Of a DNA stretch of 64,000 bases, positions 1-10,828 are shown in pieces; positions within the stretch are counted from its first letter, which is position 1, and each line of letters begins with the position of its first letter. Position numbers and translations under genes: made by a program. A model generated the notes under the pieces. It did no database searches. It was not told the origin of the DNA and saw nothing but the letters and a program-made list of their open reading frames with translations. This stretch comes from Liriodendron chinense (taxonomy: Eukaryota; Streptophyta; Magnoliopsida; Magnoliales; Magnoliaceae): NCBI GenBank assembly GCA_003013855.2, contig PVNU02000998.1, forward strand, positions 62,001-126,000, in the 5' to 3' direction.

Positions 1-465
1 TTCTCAAGCTACAATCAAATCAAGATGGTCGTTGAAGATCACGAGAAGACATCGTTTATCACTCTATGGGGAACCTTCTGTTATAGGGTAATGCCGTTTG
101 GTCTGAAGAACGCAGGAGCAACATATCAGCGAGCAATGACAGCATTATTCCATGATATGATGAATAAAGAGCTCGAAGTATATGTGGATGATATGATCGT
201 CAAATCTCGCACGATTGAAGGACACTTTGAAGATTTGAAGAAGTTATTCAGCAGGTTGGAAAAGTATAAGCTCTGTCTCAACCCTCAGAAATGTGTCTCC
301 AGTGTAACTGGAGGCAAACTCCTTGGCTTTATGGTGAGCGAGGACGGCATCAGGGTCAATGAGACCAAAACCAAAGCAATCATCGAGGTGCCTCCTCCTA
401 GAACTGAGAAAGAAATTTGTGGCTTCCTAGGCAGAATTCAATACATCAATCGCTTCATCGCATAG
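1..465 (+). pseudogene. Tat reverse transcriptase fragment
   Basis: This is the C-terminal half of a Ty3/gypsy reverse transcriptase, which copies element RNA into DNA in the virus-like particle. The frame is open from base 1 to a TAG at 463-465, so the N-terminal half lies off the window. The fragment starts just after the position of the first catalytic Asp (SSYNQI, usually DAYSGYNQI). The motif VMPFGLKNAGATYQR follows, and the catalytic YVDD box is at 181-192. Further on come LGFMVSEDGIRVN and the thumb motif GFLGRIQYINRFIA. All recognisable RT residues in this piece look intact; the stop falls immediately after the thumb, where the reading normally continues into RNase H. Confidence 0.85.
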
Positions 466-1690
466 CTCACACCTATCTGTGAGCACATATTTAAGCTCGT
501 TCCGAAGAATGTACCAAAAGAATAGAATGATGATTGTTAAGACGCCTTCAACCACATCAAAAAATATCTTATGAATCCTCTAGTTCTAGTGCCGCCCACT
601 CCCGGACGACCATTATTGTTATACATCTCGGTAGCAGCAGAATCCATTAGTTGTGTCCTTGGCCAGCATGACAAGACCGGGAAGAAAGAACAAGCAATAT
701 ACTATTTGAGTTGAAAGTTCACCGACTACGAGACCAGGTATTCCCTAATCGAGAAGACTTGCCTCGCCCTAGTCTGGGCAACTCAGCGACTCCAACAATA
801 CATAATTGCGTTCCCTATTTTCCTCCTCGCTCGCATGGATCCGCTCAAATACCTGTTTGAGAAGTCAAAACTCACTAGAAGGATAGCTAAGTGGCAATTA
901 CTCCTCTCTAAGTTCGACATCACCTATGTCACTCAGAAAGCAATCAAAGGACAGGCCCTCGCTCATCTCGCCGCTCATTCTCTCCTTGATTATCAACTGC
1001 TCAAAACATTCTTCCCTGATGAAGATCTCTTGCTTATCGAAAATGAAGAAAAGAAAAAGAAAGATGAGTGGACATTACTCTTTGACGGCATGGCCAACTC
1101 AAAAAGAAGTGGAATCGGAGCAATCCTCTACTCTCCAGATGACGTCCGTATTCCTATCTCAAGGCGTATAGCATTCGAGTGCACCAACAACATGGCAAAG
1201 TATGAAGCATGCATCGTCGATCTAAGGAAAGCCTTAATCTTGGGTGTCAAGAAGCTACAAGTATTTGGAGACTCGCAGCTTATCATCAATCAGACTAATG
1301 GCGAATGGAAAACCAAGGATGAGAAGTTGATACCATATCATGTGTACCTTGAAAATCTGGTCGAAGAATTTAAAGAAATCACCTTCTCATACATGCCCAG
1401 GGTCAAGAATTAATTTGCAGATGCTCTTGCTACTCTTGCATCAATGCTCGAGATCCCGAAATGAGTTTCAGAATGGGAGCTCACAGTCGAAACTTAAGAC
1501 AAACCTGCCTTCTACCTACAGATAGAAGAGGCCGAAGCCGCCCTTGACAAACCTTGGTATACCGACATCAAGCAATATCTCGAAACCCAGGAATATCCAG
1601 AGGCAGCAACAACAACATATCGCCGAACCATCTAACGTTTGGCCAGCCAGTTCACCATCAGTGGTGAAATTTTTTTACAAGCGATCCTAT
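466..1690 (+). pseudogene. Tat RNase H plus second (archaeal-type) RNase H
   Basis: This continues the RT frame with scattered stops. The first part (466-1000) resembles the gypsy connection/RNase H domain, with YETRYSLIEKTCLALVWA and the later KWQLLLSKFDI. After an acidic lysine-rich linker a second RNase H starts near 1065, with WTLLFDGMANSKRSGIG, then NNMAKYEACI, then VFGDSQLIINQ. The D, E and D catalytic positions are all present. Two RNase H domains in tandem are the hallmark of the Tat lineage. The longest open stretch is 835-1413; a TAA at 1411-1413 interrupts just before FADALATLAS, which is still readable beyond it. Frame is lost near 1690. Confidence 0.8.
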
Positions 1691-1738
1691 AATCAAGTTC
1701 TCCTTCCATGCGTCGATGAAATATAAGCTTCTAAAATT

Positions 1739-2804
1739 ATGAAAGAAATACATGAAGGAATCTATGGTCCACACATGAATGGGCACATGATGGCGAAGAA
1801 GATTCTACGACTCGGCTACTATTGGCTCACTATGGAGACAGACTGCTGCCAGCACATCAGAAAATGCTTTAAGTGTCAGGAGCATGTGAATCAAATCCAT
1901 GCCCCCTCATTAGAACTGTACAACCTGACAACTCCCTGGCCCTTCTCTATGTGGGGTCTTGACATCATTGGGAAGGTAAATCTAAAAGCATCAAATGGTC
2001 ACGAGTATATACTTGTGGCAGTCGACTACTTCACCAAGTGGGTAGAAGCAGCCTCATACACCACCATCGCAGCATCCCAAGTGATCAAATTCATGAAGAA
2101 CAACATCATATGCTGGTATAAAATCCCTAACGCTGTCATCACAGATAATGGGACGCCGTTCGTCAACAAGAAGATGGATGACTTCCTCAGCAAGTTCAAG
2201 ATTCAACGTCATCGATCAAGCCCTTACCGTCCTTAGATGAATTGTGGGGTATAAGCTGCAAACAAGACAATCGTCAGGATACTCGAGAAGATGGTCATGA
2301 CCTATCGAGATTGGTCAGACATGCTCCCATATGCACTTTGGGCCCATCAAACGTTTGTATGGTCTGCTACAGGCGTTACTTCTTTCGAGCTTACTTACAG
2401 AATGGAAGCAGTTCTACCGGGCGAAGTGGAAATACCATCACTATGGGTGTTACTGGAAAGCAAAATGGAAGAAGGAGAATGGCAACGGGCCAGATTCGAT
2501 CAGTTACAGCTAGCAAACGAAAAGCACATGCGTGCGCTAAGTCATTCCAGTGTTATCAGAAAAGGATCGCTCGGGCTTACAACAAGTGAGTCCAAAAAAG
2601 AAGTTTTAAGGTGGGCTATATGGTTATGAAGAAGATTCTACCATCACACCTTCTAGATCCCAGAGGAAAGTTTAAACCATCATAGGACAGACTGCTAATC
2701 ATCAGAGAAGTACTTCTCGAGGTGCCCTCAAGCTCACCAACTTGAGAGGGGTGGATCTTCCTATACCAATCAACGCCGACAAAGTGAAGATCTTTCACGG
2801 GTAA
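1739..2804 (+). pseudogene. Tat integrase and pol C-terminus
   Basis: This lies in a different frame from the RNase H block, so a frameshift sits between 1690 and 1739. The zinc-binding region ends with CFKCQE. The catalytic core has LDIIG (first Asp), VDYFTKWVEA, and ITDNGTPF (second Asp). A TAG follows SPYRP at 2234-2236. The codon expected for the catalytic Glu (before AANKTI) reads TAA at 2252-2254, so the DDE triad is destroyed. The frame resumes at 2291-2629 with MLPYALWAHQT. A C-terminal segment with LDPRGKFKPS follows in a shifted frame, ending at TAA 2802-2804. Integrase joins the cDNA to chromosomal DNA; this copy cannot. Confidence 0.8.
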
Positions 2805-2918
2805 GTCATTCTAACCTTATCAAGAGTTACTTTAGTAAAGCTGAAGTCAAGAGGTCAAAGCTGAGACCTCTGAGAAATTATTTCCATCCACCAACAAGTG
2901 TTTCAAATAAAGGGTTTT

Positions 2919-3000
2919 CAAAAGAAAAGAAAAAAGAAAGAAAAAAAAGGAGAAAAAAAACAGTACAAAGAAAAGAACAAAAAGAGAAAGAAAATAGGGA
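2919..3000 (+). repeat. Purine-rich (A/G) tract downstream of pol
   Basis: Nearly pure A with interspersed G for about 80 bases, starting some 115 bases after the pol stop. It could contain an internal polypurine tract, but no LTR start (TG...) follows it, so simple low-complexity sequence is as likely. Confidence 0.6.
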
Positions 3001-3228
3001 AGCCAAAACTAGGCACCCAAGAAAAAATCAACCCGAAAGGAAACACAGTCATCCATCCATCTCAGAAGGGTCCATAGCTAAGACCGACAACTCTACCATG
3101 GTAACTTAGGATAAGGGCTGAAAGGATACATCGACCGGCAACAACTGGATCCCGACCTTTAGTCGTCGCAGTTATCCAGAAAAATCAAGAAAAAGAAAAA
3201 AGAAGTGTGTGCCTAAACAAAAAGGGTA

Positions 3229-3450
3229 GGGTGAAAACTCGAAAGGGTGCTCCGAGTAAAAACAGTGGGCACACAGCGGACTTGGTGAAAATCCGAAAGG
3301 GCATCGAGGGTAAAAAAAAATATTGCTGTCAAGGGGGCAGGCAAGATCAAATACCTGGGACATGGTGAAAATCTGAAATGGCACCACAGGCAAAAATGAC
3401 AGGAAAAGATAGCTGTGGTGAAAACTCGAAAGAGCACTACAAGCAAAAAT
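3229..3450 (+). repeat. Four degenerate copies of a GGTGAAAACYCGAAAGGGC repeat
   Basis: Copies start near 3229, 3284, 3364 and 3417. Each reads GGTGAAAA, then a CTCGAAAGGG-like core, then roughly CACYRCAGGYAAAAA. Spacing varies from about 53 to 80 bases. Repeats of this type are familiar in the non-coding region after pol in Tat elements, and the position here fits. Function unknown. Confidence 0.75.
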
Positions 3451-3910
3451 GGTTCAAAAAGAAAAAAATAAAATAAAAAGTGCAGGTACCAAGAGACAAG
3501 GTAGTCCAAATCAGCTCAGGACAATCCCAGTTCGAAAGCAAGAAGAAGTACAGTCAGGGACAGGGACTCTACAAACTTTGACAAAACTCTCAGAAAATGA
3601 CGGTCTCTACTGCCTACACCTCTAGGGAACTAAAAGGATCCCCCAGAAGTCAAATCTCGAAACATTGGTCAAAGCATTGGCTAAGCCTCAGTTCTGATTC
3701 CTACGTCCCAACACAAAATCCAGACACACAATCACAAGACAACTCATGGCATAAAATTTCTGAAAACTTTTTCCATTAATGCATCATATTTCTTTTACAC
3801 ATGTCATATCATTTCTTTCAAAATATAAAAAAATGATGCATTATAGCCAATCATGTACCATGCGAAAAGGAGATGTACAGACGGCCGATACAACCCTCAA
3901 AGGTAGAAAA

Positions 3911-4363
3911 TCAATCTCCGCCCTCCTCGAAAATCATGTCAGGTAAGTCCTCTGACTCATAATGAAATAGCCTCGCTCTCAGCCTGCTCACCTCCATGCG
4001 CAGGTAATGCACCTCATCTCTCTCAAGGTTACGGATCGCCGCCTCCTCATTAGAAAACCTTTGATCAACGGCCAATCTCTTCGACATCATCTCACAATGA
4101 TACCGAAGTGTGGAAATCTTAGACAGCAAATGACTATGAGTGGCCAAGAGAAAGCCGGGATCGATAAATGAGCGCTCCTTAAAGGGCTCATATGAACTAG
4201 ATGAAGAACCAACATTCCCAATGACATCTAGCTCATCCTCATCAGCCATCAGATAACAACAAGGAATGCGTCGATACAAAGACTGCTCAGTGACCCAGTG
4301 CTGATATGGGGCAGTCACCATCGAAAAGGTCCGCAACTCAAAACTTAGTAAATCAACAGTCAA
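3911..4363 (-). pseudogene. Antisense ORF, coiled-coil C-terminal part
   Basis: A 150-codon minus-strand ORF in the 3' region of Tat element A. The C-terminal third (TLRYHCEMMSKRLAVDQRF to YLRMEVSRLRARLFHYES) is rich in heptad-like Leu, Arg and Glu and probably forms a coiled coil. It is followed by an acidic tail ending EEGGD. It is on the same strand as the domain at 4981-5886 but in a different frame; about 600 bases with stops and possible introns separate them. It is most easily read as the tail of the same antisense gene. I do not recognise a defined function. The start at 4363 is just the first Met of the open frame and is not supported otherwise. Confidence 0.5.
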
Positions 4364-4980
4364 GTGACCTGCCCAAGACCCATCAACCCGAATCCTAAAA
4401 TTGGATGATCTAGGCGGAAGTGATCGACGCCGATACCCGAGAAAGCAAAAGATAAAACATCCTGCTCATACCTGAACTGCCGCAAGAATCAGATAGGATG
4501 ATAAGAGAAATAGGAGCAAAAGCCTACCAGCATCAGAGGAAGGCGATGAGCATCAAAGCACAGGAGGAAGTGAAAGCTAAGATGACTCCCAACGAACATT
4601 CCAGTCACGTAACTCAACGAACATCCTACGATACAAGGGCTCGCTCATCCTGGTTGTATGCAGAAGAAACTCCATGATATGACGTATAAGATCAAGGCGA
4701 CGAGTGCCTAGAAACTGATACAGGAGCAGTCAGCGAAAGACGATCCTATAGCCAAATCTGATCATTAGAAGGTAAAGAAACTCAACCAAAGCAAACAGTT
4801 CCTAGGACAAGAAAGAAAAATGTATGAAAGAATTACTTGAAGAAATGTACAACACCCGCGAAGGACACGGGTACGACCTAAGGCACAGTTAGTCAACCCG
4901 TTGAATAGCTCAACTAGAACAAAAGAAATAATCCCCTATCGACGAACAGCTCAACTCATCACCTCGAAAAGCAGAGGATT

Positions 4981-5886
4981 CTAATATCGGCGCCGTCTCG
5001 AGAATAACACCTCATCTATCAGACAGAACATCAGTGCATTTCGAGAAAACATGGACCCTGCCACACTCTGAGGGCCCAAAAAGAGATCATACAACGAGTC
5101 TAAGGAAAAGATCACAGCATCCTGGCCATCGACTACAGGCCGAAGAAGATAAGGAATCCCGAACCAGTTCTGCGGAGTGGCAGTCTTCGGCAAAAGATAT
5201 TGTGCATAATCCCAAGGGAGACCTATCAAACACGCGAGCTCCTTTAAAGAAGGTCTCACCTCCATATCATTGAACGCAAACAAGTTCAACGAAGGGACCT
5301 AGTCAATCAGTGTAGCCCCAAGCATCCTCTAATCAATGTCAACCCTGGCCATATGAATCAGACTGCCAAGGCCGTAGGACTCCATCTCCGGAATCTCGTA
5401 AGTTGATAATCTGTCAAGCCAAGCAAGCAGTCGTGGCGAACAAGAAGGATGAGGAAGCAACTGACAAGTCCTCACAGGAATCCCCTCTAGAACAAAAGGT
5501 CCTGAAATCCTTGATAGCTCTTCAAAAATCGAAAGGTCAACGGGCGAGGGAGAAGGAAAAGCAGGGATCTCTGTAGAATCAACAATCCTCGAGACAGCCT
5601 CTGTTGTAACTACATCTGATATAGTCGCATCACTGTCTGAAATCGTCACCATCTCGGCAACATGAGAAGACTCGCTCACCTCATGAACAGAGTGCGCAAA
5701 GGACCGATGGTCAGAAAAAGACTGATAGTCTCTGTCAAGAAAGTTATTCGCAAAGATTACACCGCACATCGTGGCGTCCGGGATGATTGGGCTGCTAGAA
5801 AGTACATTTGAACCGTCAAGAAAGGCCCTCGAGGCCCCGATCGAAGAATCTACGATCAGATTTGGATCGATAACCCTCTCCATCAT
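4981..5886 (-). pseudogene. Antisense ORF with plant-mobile-domain/DUF7745-like N-terminal half
   Basis: Two minus-strand ORFs (5886-5329 and 5289-4981) share one frame, interrupted by a single stop near 5329. After a low-complexity Ser/Thr/Asp-rich start there is a conserved-looking domain with YGLGSLIHMARVDID, FAFNDMEVRPSLKELACLIG, WFGIPYLLRPVVDGQDAV and LYDLFLGPQSVA. The element LKELACLIGLP resembles the 'P(T/S)L.D...I.GLP' signature of plant mobile domain/DUF7745 proteins, which are often carried by plant transposons. The family assignment is from memory of the signature, not from a search. The gene lies antisense to the retrotransposon in the position where Tat elements keep extra ORFs. 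Its role is unknown. The stop makes this copy a likely pseudogene. Confidence 0.6.
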
Positions 5887-5975
5887 GAAGTCGGGAATCC
5901 AACCATCACTCTATCCAGTCAAGGGAATAATTAGAACATCCGCACCATCCATTATCAAGGGGACATCATCAATGA

Positions 5976-6296
5976 TCACATCAAGTCCGCCCAAGTGTAC
6001 CGTGCATCTCGGTCATCATCAGGTGCATCCAAGCCATCAAAAGTGTCATCTAAGCCATCCATACCATCCAAATATGAGATCAGCCCATTTGTGTCCATCA
6101 TGACCGCATCATCACCATTGATCACATCATCTATGCTGCCCACACTCAAGGGATTCATAGCCTCACCTATGGCCACCCTTCCCATCTCATCCATACCATC
6201 TGATCCTCCTACATTTAATGACCAATTCCATTCTGAAATTTCAGCAAGATCACCATCAATGGGGGCATTCAAAGCTTCCCCAACAACCTCACTCAA
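5976..6296 (-). pseudogene. Acidic Asp/Gly-rich antisense ORF
   Basis: A minus-strand ORF of 106 codons, rich in Asp, Gly and Met (DGMDGLDDTFDGLDAPDDD). On the + strand the same DNA is a run of CCATC/ATCATC-like words, so composition alone could keep the frame open. It lies upstream of the 4981-5886 domain in the antisense direction but out of frame with it, and could be its disordered N-terminal leader. No family recognised. Coding status is doubtful. Confidence 0.3.
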
Positions 6297-7303
6297 ACCA
6301 CCATCAATGCCCCCATTCTAAGCTTCATCTACCCCCTCCATTAAAACATATCACCACCATTAAAGCCCCATTGAAAATCCAAAGTGTGGGATCCATCTTG
6401 GTCAGCCACTACAGTCCCTTAATCTCCACCATCCATTGCCCAAGCAAGGACAAAACAAAGAAGAGACAAAAGGAGAAGAAAAGAAGAGACAAAAGGTAGA
6501 ATCATGGCTGAAATCAAAGGCAGGTACGAGGAATGAAGGAGACAGCGACAATGGAGTTACTGGGAATGTCCGAACCAAGACCAGCTTTGGCTACACATGA
6601 ACAGAGAGACGGGCGACCGCCACTGGGCTGCCCATACGGATGCTCTGCCTCTCCCTTTGTGGGATTGGCTCCACAGTCCGCTTGTAGGTGGGATCTGTCA
6701 GGCCACCTCAGCAGATGGCCCTCTGAAGGCCGCTTGAAACTCCGATTGACCCTAGATTTGAACAGAAGTTGATCTGAACTGTTCGAAAAAAATTTCAAAT
6801 CACGAAGAACTACTGCTAACATAGATCTGATCAAGCCAGAAAGAAAGAAAATCCATCAAGTGGGGTCCACAAGCAATCTAAGCCATCCAAAGGCTGATCC
6901 AACATGATCTGAACCATGAGAAGACTTGCATAAATCACCAAATGGCCAGATCAAGTGTCTGATCATAAAAAAAGGCTTAATCCCAGATCAAATCTTCAAG
7001 AGGGTGCATGAGCACAATTCAAGCAATCCGGGTCGTCTGAAGGCCAAATTAGGTCGATCCAGACCGTTAAAAATCATCGAGCACTATCAATGGAAGAACT
7101 GAATGCTTCAAGTCAAGCTAAAAGCAAGAAAAAACCAAACGAGACATACAAGAGTGATCTGAGACATCAAGGTAACAAAAAGCAAGCTGCAGAAAATCAA
7201 GACATACTTCATTGATAAGGAAAATTTCATACAAATGAAGATACAGAAAAGTAGCCTTACATAGAACTGTAGGCAAACATAGCATCTAAGAAAAAAGAAG
7301 CAG
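6297..7303. other. Non-coding 3' region of Tat element A
   Basis: Both strands hold only short frames without recognisable motifs. Sequences such as GATCTGATC, CATCCAA and AAGCCATCC recur loosely at 6770-7060. I see no gene, terminal repeat or promoter here. It is probably spacer between the two antisense ORF blocks. Confidence 0.5.
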
Positions 7304-7980
7304 CTACAAGTCGTCGACATAGTCATCATCCCCACGTTTCTCTTCTTGATCTCGGTGGCGCAGATCCATTATCGGAGCCATCACAGAACCACCAACATAT
7401 CGGTGACTGACCGCGCGAATCATATAGAGGAGGAAGGAGAGTCCCCTGCCCAAACTCAAGGTACCACTCGGTATAATCTTGATCAGAGATAGTGAAGCGA
7501 TACCCCGACTAATCCGTGAGAGCCTCATCAACAGCCTCAACAGGCATCTAATCGACAAGTGGTGGCGGAGAAATAGAAACCCCAACAATGCTTGTCACCT
7601 GACGAAGTAATCTCTCACCCAAGTACCATTGGAGAGACTCAGCATCAGAAAGAATGATCCGCGTACAAGAGGCATCATACGCCTTGACCCGCTCTAGGGT
7701 ATAATACTGTGGAACGCTAGCATATAGCATATGGATAAACTGACAGAGAAAGGAACAATTACAACGAACATCTGAAGGAACAAAGTCAGTAGTTAAGAAG
7801 AGAAGAGCACTCACATCAACATCAGTGAGGCCATCCACATCAGCCCTCCAGTTATCTTTGGAAATACGAGGGTTGGGCTTTCAGTTCTTAATATGCCAGA
7901 ACATGAAGCGGCATACAAGTGGCTCCATGCCAGTCCTCATCAAAGGAGAAAGGTGCGGAAAATGCTCGAAGAAACAGTCT
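7304..7980 (-). pseudogene. Antisense exon resembling the C-terminal half of a plant mobile domain/DUF7745 protein
   Basis: Reading the minus strand from about 7980, a candidate 3' splice site (CTGGTCAG, CAG end near 7981) precedes DCFFEHFPHLSPLM. After one stop comes KPNPRISKDNWRADVDGLTD. The 96-codon frame 7838-7548 follows, with VKAYDASCTRIILSDAESLQ and WYLGERLLRQ. The combination FFEHFP, W(R)..(L/V)DGLT and WYLGER is typical, as I remember it, of the second half of plant mobile domain-type proteins found in transposons. The frame shifts near 7550, and the other frame continues to about 7304 with YTEWYLEFGQG. On the minus strand this C-half lies upstream of the N-half at 5886-4981, so they are not one colinear gene; a second gene copy or a rearrangement is needed. 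Confidence 0.45.
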
Positions 7981-8435
7981 GACCAGCAGAAAAAGGGTCC
8001 AAATTGGGAAAAAGAAGGAAATTTACAGTAAGAAAAGAACTAGAGGATACCTCTACCATGGCCAAAACCCTGTGAAGGATCGAATGGACCTGGAGGTCTT
8101 GTCTAGACCTTGAAAAATAAAAGTTAAGATGGCGACATTCCAATTATAGGGCTGATGCAAATCCTCAGTCAACTGAAGGAAGCGAGGATCGAACCTCTCA
8201 TTTGCATGACAGGATCATCCTCCTAAGCACGGCCGCCATGGCCCCAAGTGCCATCCGCCATCAATCCTCATGAACTTGATAAGGTAAGCATCTCACCTTC
8301 AAACTTCTTAAAATTGAACCATAGAAAGCCTTGAGAGGGGAAAAACCATGTCTCAAAGATAAAATCCAAAATCCCAAGCTCATGTCTCACTATTTGTATA
8401 TGCTGGGCACACATTCAAAAGAGAGTGGTGGTTTA

Positions 8436-9475
8436 ACCCACCAATGGGCCTTCTTGAAAACCCAAGTGGCCCAAATCTCTCACCAATTCAAAGAAATATG
8501 CAAGTAAGAAAAATCTCACATGCACAAAGTGTGGTGAAAGCTCACCCATCTTGAAAGATAGTGAAAGGCTTACCACATTTTGTTCTAAGTACCAAAAAGA
8601 GTGTCTACAAATCAAAAGAATGGTAAGAGAAATGGGCTACTTTTGCATCAGAAGCCCAACTTGGGAATTTAGCCCACTTGAAGAATGGAAATACAAGAAA
8701 GGTATAAGTTGGGCCCCTTTTGTCCATACATACATAAATGAGGAAATAGGGCTGTCTCAAATGAAATGAAAAGCCCAAAATCTAAAGTGGGCCCCACTCA
8801 CTCCCATGGGCCCAACACTTGAAAAGGAAAGGAAAAATGAAGAAGCATGAGAAACATGAGAGAAGAAAAATGGCAAATGCACATGTATGAGTCCAAAATG
8901 AAGTGTGGGCCCAACCAAATACACCAAAGGCCTTAACTTCACTTTGGGCCCATTTCTTACAAATCAGGCCCAACACAAATGGAAAGAAAGAATGAGACTT
9001 TCCCATGCACACTTGATGGACATGGAAAACGCACTCTTGAACACATGAAGAGAATTTGAAAGAAAGTGAAAGAAAAAGGAGACTTGAAAGCTCCACCCTA
9101 ATGCACCACCTTGATGCTTTGAAGAAGTCTTAAAATCTCTCAAACTTGGGCCCACCACACCTCTTGGAAGGTACCTACATGAAAGGGAGAGAAGAGAGAC
9201 ATGAGAAAGTGAAAAAAAGAAAGAATGAAAAAACAAAAGAAGTGGGCCATACCTTCACCACTCACCAATAAGAAACCACCTTGCTGTCTCAAGCTTTACC
9301 TTGCTGTCCCAAGCTTCACCAAAAGACCCACCACTTGGAAGGAAAGAGGGGCCACCAAAAGAAAATAGAAAAACTTGAAGAAAATGAGGAAAGTGAGCAA
9401 GAGACAAGAGAGAGAGAAATGCACGAATGAGAAGGGGGCCATGCCCTTGGATTTATACACAAAATGGGCCACCCC
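8436..9475. promoter_or_regulatory. Cluster of GGCCCA/TGGGCC motifs
   Basis: About a dozen TGGGCC or GGCCCA hexamers lie within 1 kb, many as the palindrome GGGCCC (near 8710, 8788, 8808, 8906, 8944, 9145). TGGGCC is the site II element bound by plant TCP-family factors. The cluster lies just downstream, in the minus direction, of a minus-strand TATA-like box at 9451-9457. It could therefore be the promoter and leader of the antisense ORFs to the left. This is inference from motif density and position. Confidence 0.4.
9451..9457 (-). promoter_or_regulatory. Candidate minus-strand TATA box
   Basis: The minus strand reads GTGTATAAATCC. It faces the antisense ORF at 7980-7304 and sits at the edge of the GGCCCA-rich block. 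Inferred from the motif alone. Confidence 0.35.
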
Positions 9476-9860
9476 TATTATCCAAGCCACTGAAAAAACC
9501 AATGGACAAGGGGGCAGATGGGCTGCCATTAGAAGGCCAGCCGTCCTTCCCCACTTGATAAGATTTGACACCCCTCTCCTCCTTGAGAGGAACCCCCCCT
9601 TTGGGAAGATGAATTGCAAGGAATCTCGTCCTTGTGTAAGATGGAAGTGATGAAAGAGAAAGAGAGAAAGAAAATGAAGAGAAATTGATAAAAATCTCAT
9701 CTCTTGAGAAAATGATGAGAAAATGAAAAGATGATATGGAAAAAGGCTCGATGAGATTTTCAAAAGAAAAAAGAATTAACTTGGTCAAACATTGATTTCA
9801 ACCATCCAAAGTCATGATCTAATGATACATAAGAAATTTCCAACCCTGGTTTCCAATTAT

Positions 9861-10215
9861 TTGTACAAATTTTGGTCCGAAGACCTTAAACTACGTTGGG
9901 ATCATGGTCCCAAGAGATTTCATAATAAAAACCATCATTCGATCTCAACCGCTCAAGGGGGGATCCGGTAGACCAGATCTTTCGAAAAATTAAAAAAAAA
10001 TGTCGTATCTGCATGTACAAAGTTTGGGTCCGAAGACCTTAAACTACGTCGGGATCAACATCTTGATGGATTTTTAATAAAAACTAGCATCGATCTTAAC
10101 CAGTCAAAATCAAGATCGATGACTCAGAACATTTTTTAAAATCATAAAAAAAAATATTTCCAGTCTTATTCCCAAATAAAAACCGGCTTCGATCACGATC
10201 ATCCGAGTCACGATC
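9861..10215 (+). repeat. About 150-bp degenerate tandem repeat
   Basis: The block TGTACAAA...GTCCGAAGACC...AAACTACGT.GGGATCA occurs at 9861 and again at 10014. The companion words AATAAAAAC..GCATCGATC..AACC occur near 9923, 10075 and 10175. The period is about 150, with two full copies and a partial third. It ends about 40 bases before the LTR at 10257. Confidence 0.7.
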
Positions 10216-10504
10216 CGACAGTCCGGATCATTTCAAAAAAATCACAAAAAGAATGTTGTTGAGCCTCCAATTTATACATAATGTAGCCCATTACATCACA
10301 TTATATGTATGGTTTGCATATTTAAAAGACCCATCTAATGCATGCTTTTGTGATTGTAGGAATGAGAGCGACTTGGTCCAATTGGTGACCAAAAAGAGCA
10401 TATTTAGGAGTCTTTGAATGAAGGCCCAAGGTGGACCAAAGAAGGAAGAAGAAAGAGGGAGAAAAGAGAAGAAAGAAAGGAAGAAAAAGAAGAGAAAAAC
10501 TGGT

Positions 10505-10727
10505 CCAACCGGTCAGCCAAGGAAGCCACGACCGGTCCTAACCGGTCAGCCGCCCTGCTGCTCACCTCTGAACTCGCTAGACTAAGGTCCAGATAGGTCC
10601 GACCGGTCGTAACCAGTCGGCCAATGGGTCGGCCACCTCTGTGTACTCCCTGGACTTGTAACAGACCAGTCCGACCAGTCAGGACCGATCGGCCAGCCTA
10701 GTCTGACCAGTCACGACCGATCGGCCA
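10505..10727 (+). promoter_or_regulatory. GACCGGTC palindrome array in U3 of LTR B
   Basis: Degenerate paired octamers of the form (G/A)ACC(G/A)(G/A)TC recur about nine times, several ending in GGCC or AGCC. Examples are GACCGGTC then AACCAGTC near 10600, and GACCAGTC then GACCGATC near 10705. The array ends about 100 bp upstream of the TATA box. Many copies carry A for G, as expected from decay of methylated CG and CHG sites. Confidence 0.7.
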
Positions 10728-10828
10728 TGCGTTAAACAACACTTTCTATTTCGAGATCTGAGATTTTCTGCGCAAGTGCGTAAGGCTACACAATTCTGGA
10801 AGATTCTGATGTGGTAGAGCTTTTCCAC

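Larger units (their letters stand above)
1..10256 (+). mobile_element. Tat-lineage Ty3/gypsy retrotransposon A, 3' part, decayed
   Basis: The window opens inside pol. In order on the + strand come reverse transcriptase, gypsy RNase H, a second RNase H of the type seen in Tat elements, and integrase, ending at a stop at 2802-2804. About 7 kb of 3' non-coding sequence with minus-strand ORFs follows. That arrangement (pol, then antisense ORFs, then LTR) is known from Tat relatives such as Retand and Grande. Several in-frame stops and a frameshift make it non-functional. The 5' end lies outside the window. No 3' LTR is visible before the Athila LTR at 10257, so the right boundary given here is only where the next element begins; the true 3' LTR could be the block at 32212-33457. 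Confidence 0.75.

Noticed and set aside
5995..6321. + strand Ser/Pro-rich ORFs opposite the acidic antisense ORF
   Set aside because: Translations of the same CCATC-rich low-complexity run; no reason to prefer them over the minus strand, and neither is strongly supported.
8181..8240. tRNA-like segment on the minus strand (GGTTCGATCCTC, like a T-arm)
   Set aside because: Only the T-loop-like words fit; no anticodon arm, D-arm or acceptor pairing could be formed.
9296..9763. 155-codon minus-strand ORF rich in Phe, Leu and Ser, looking like a membrane protein
   Set aside because: The opposite strand is purine-rich (GAAAGAGAAAGAG), which yields Phe/Leu/Ser frames by composition. It overlaps other open frames and has no motif.
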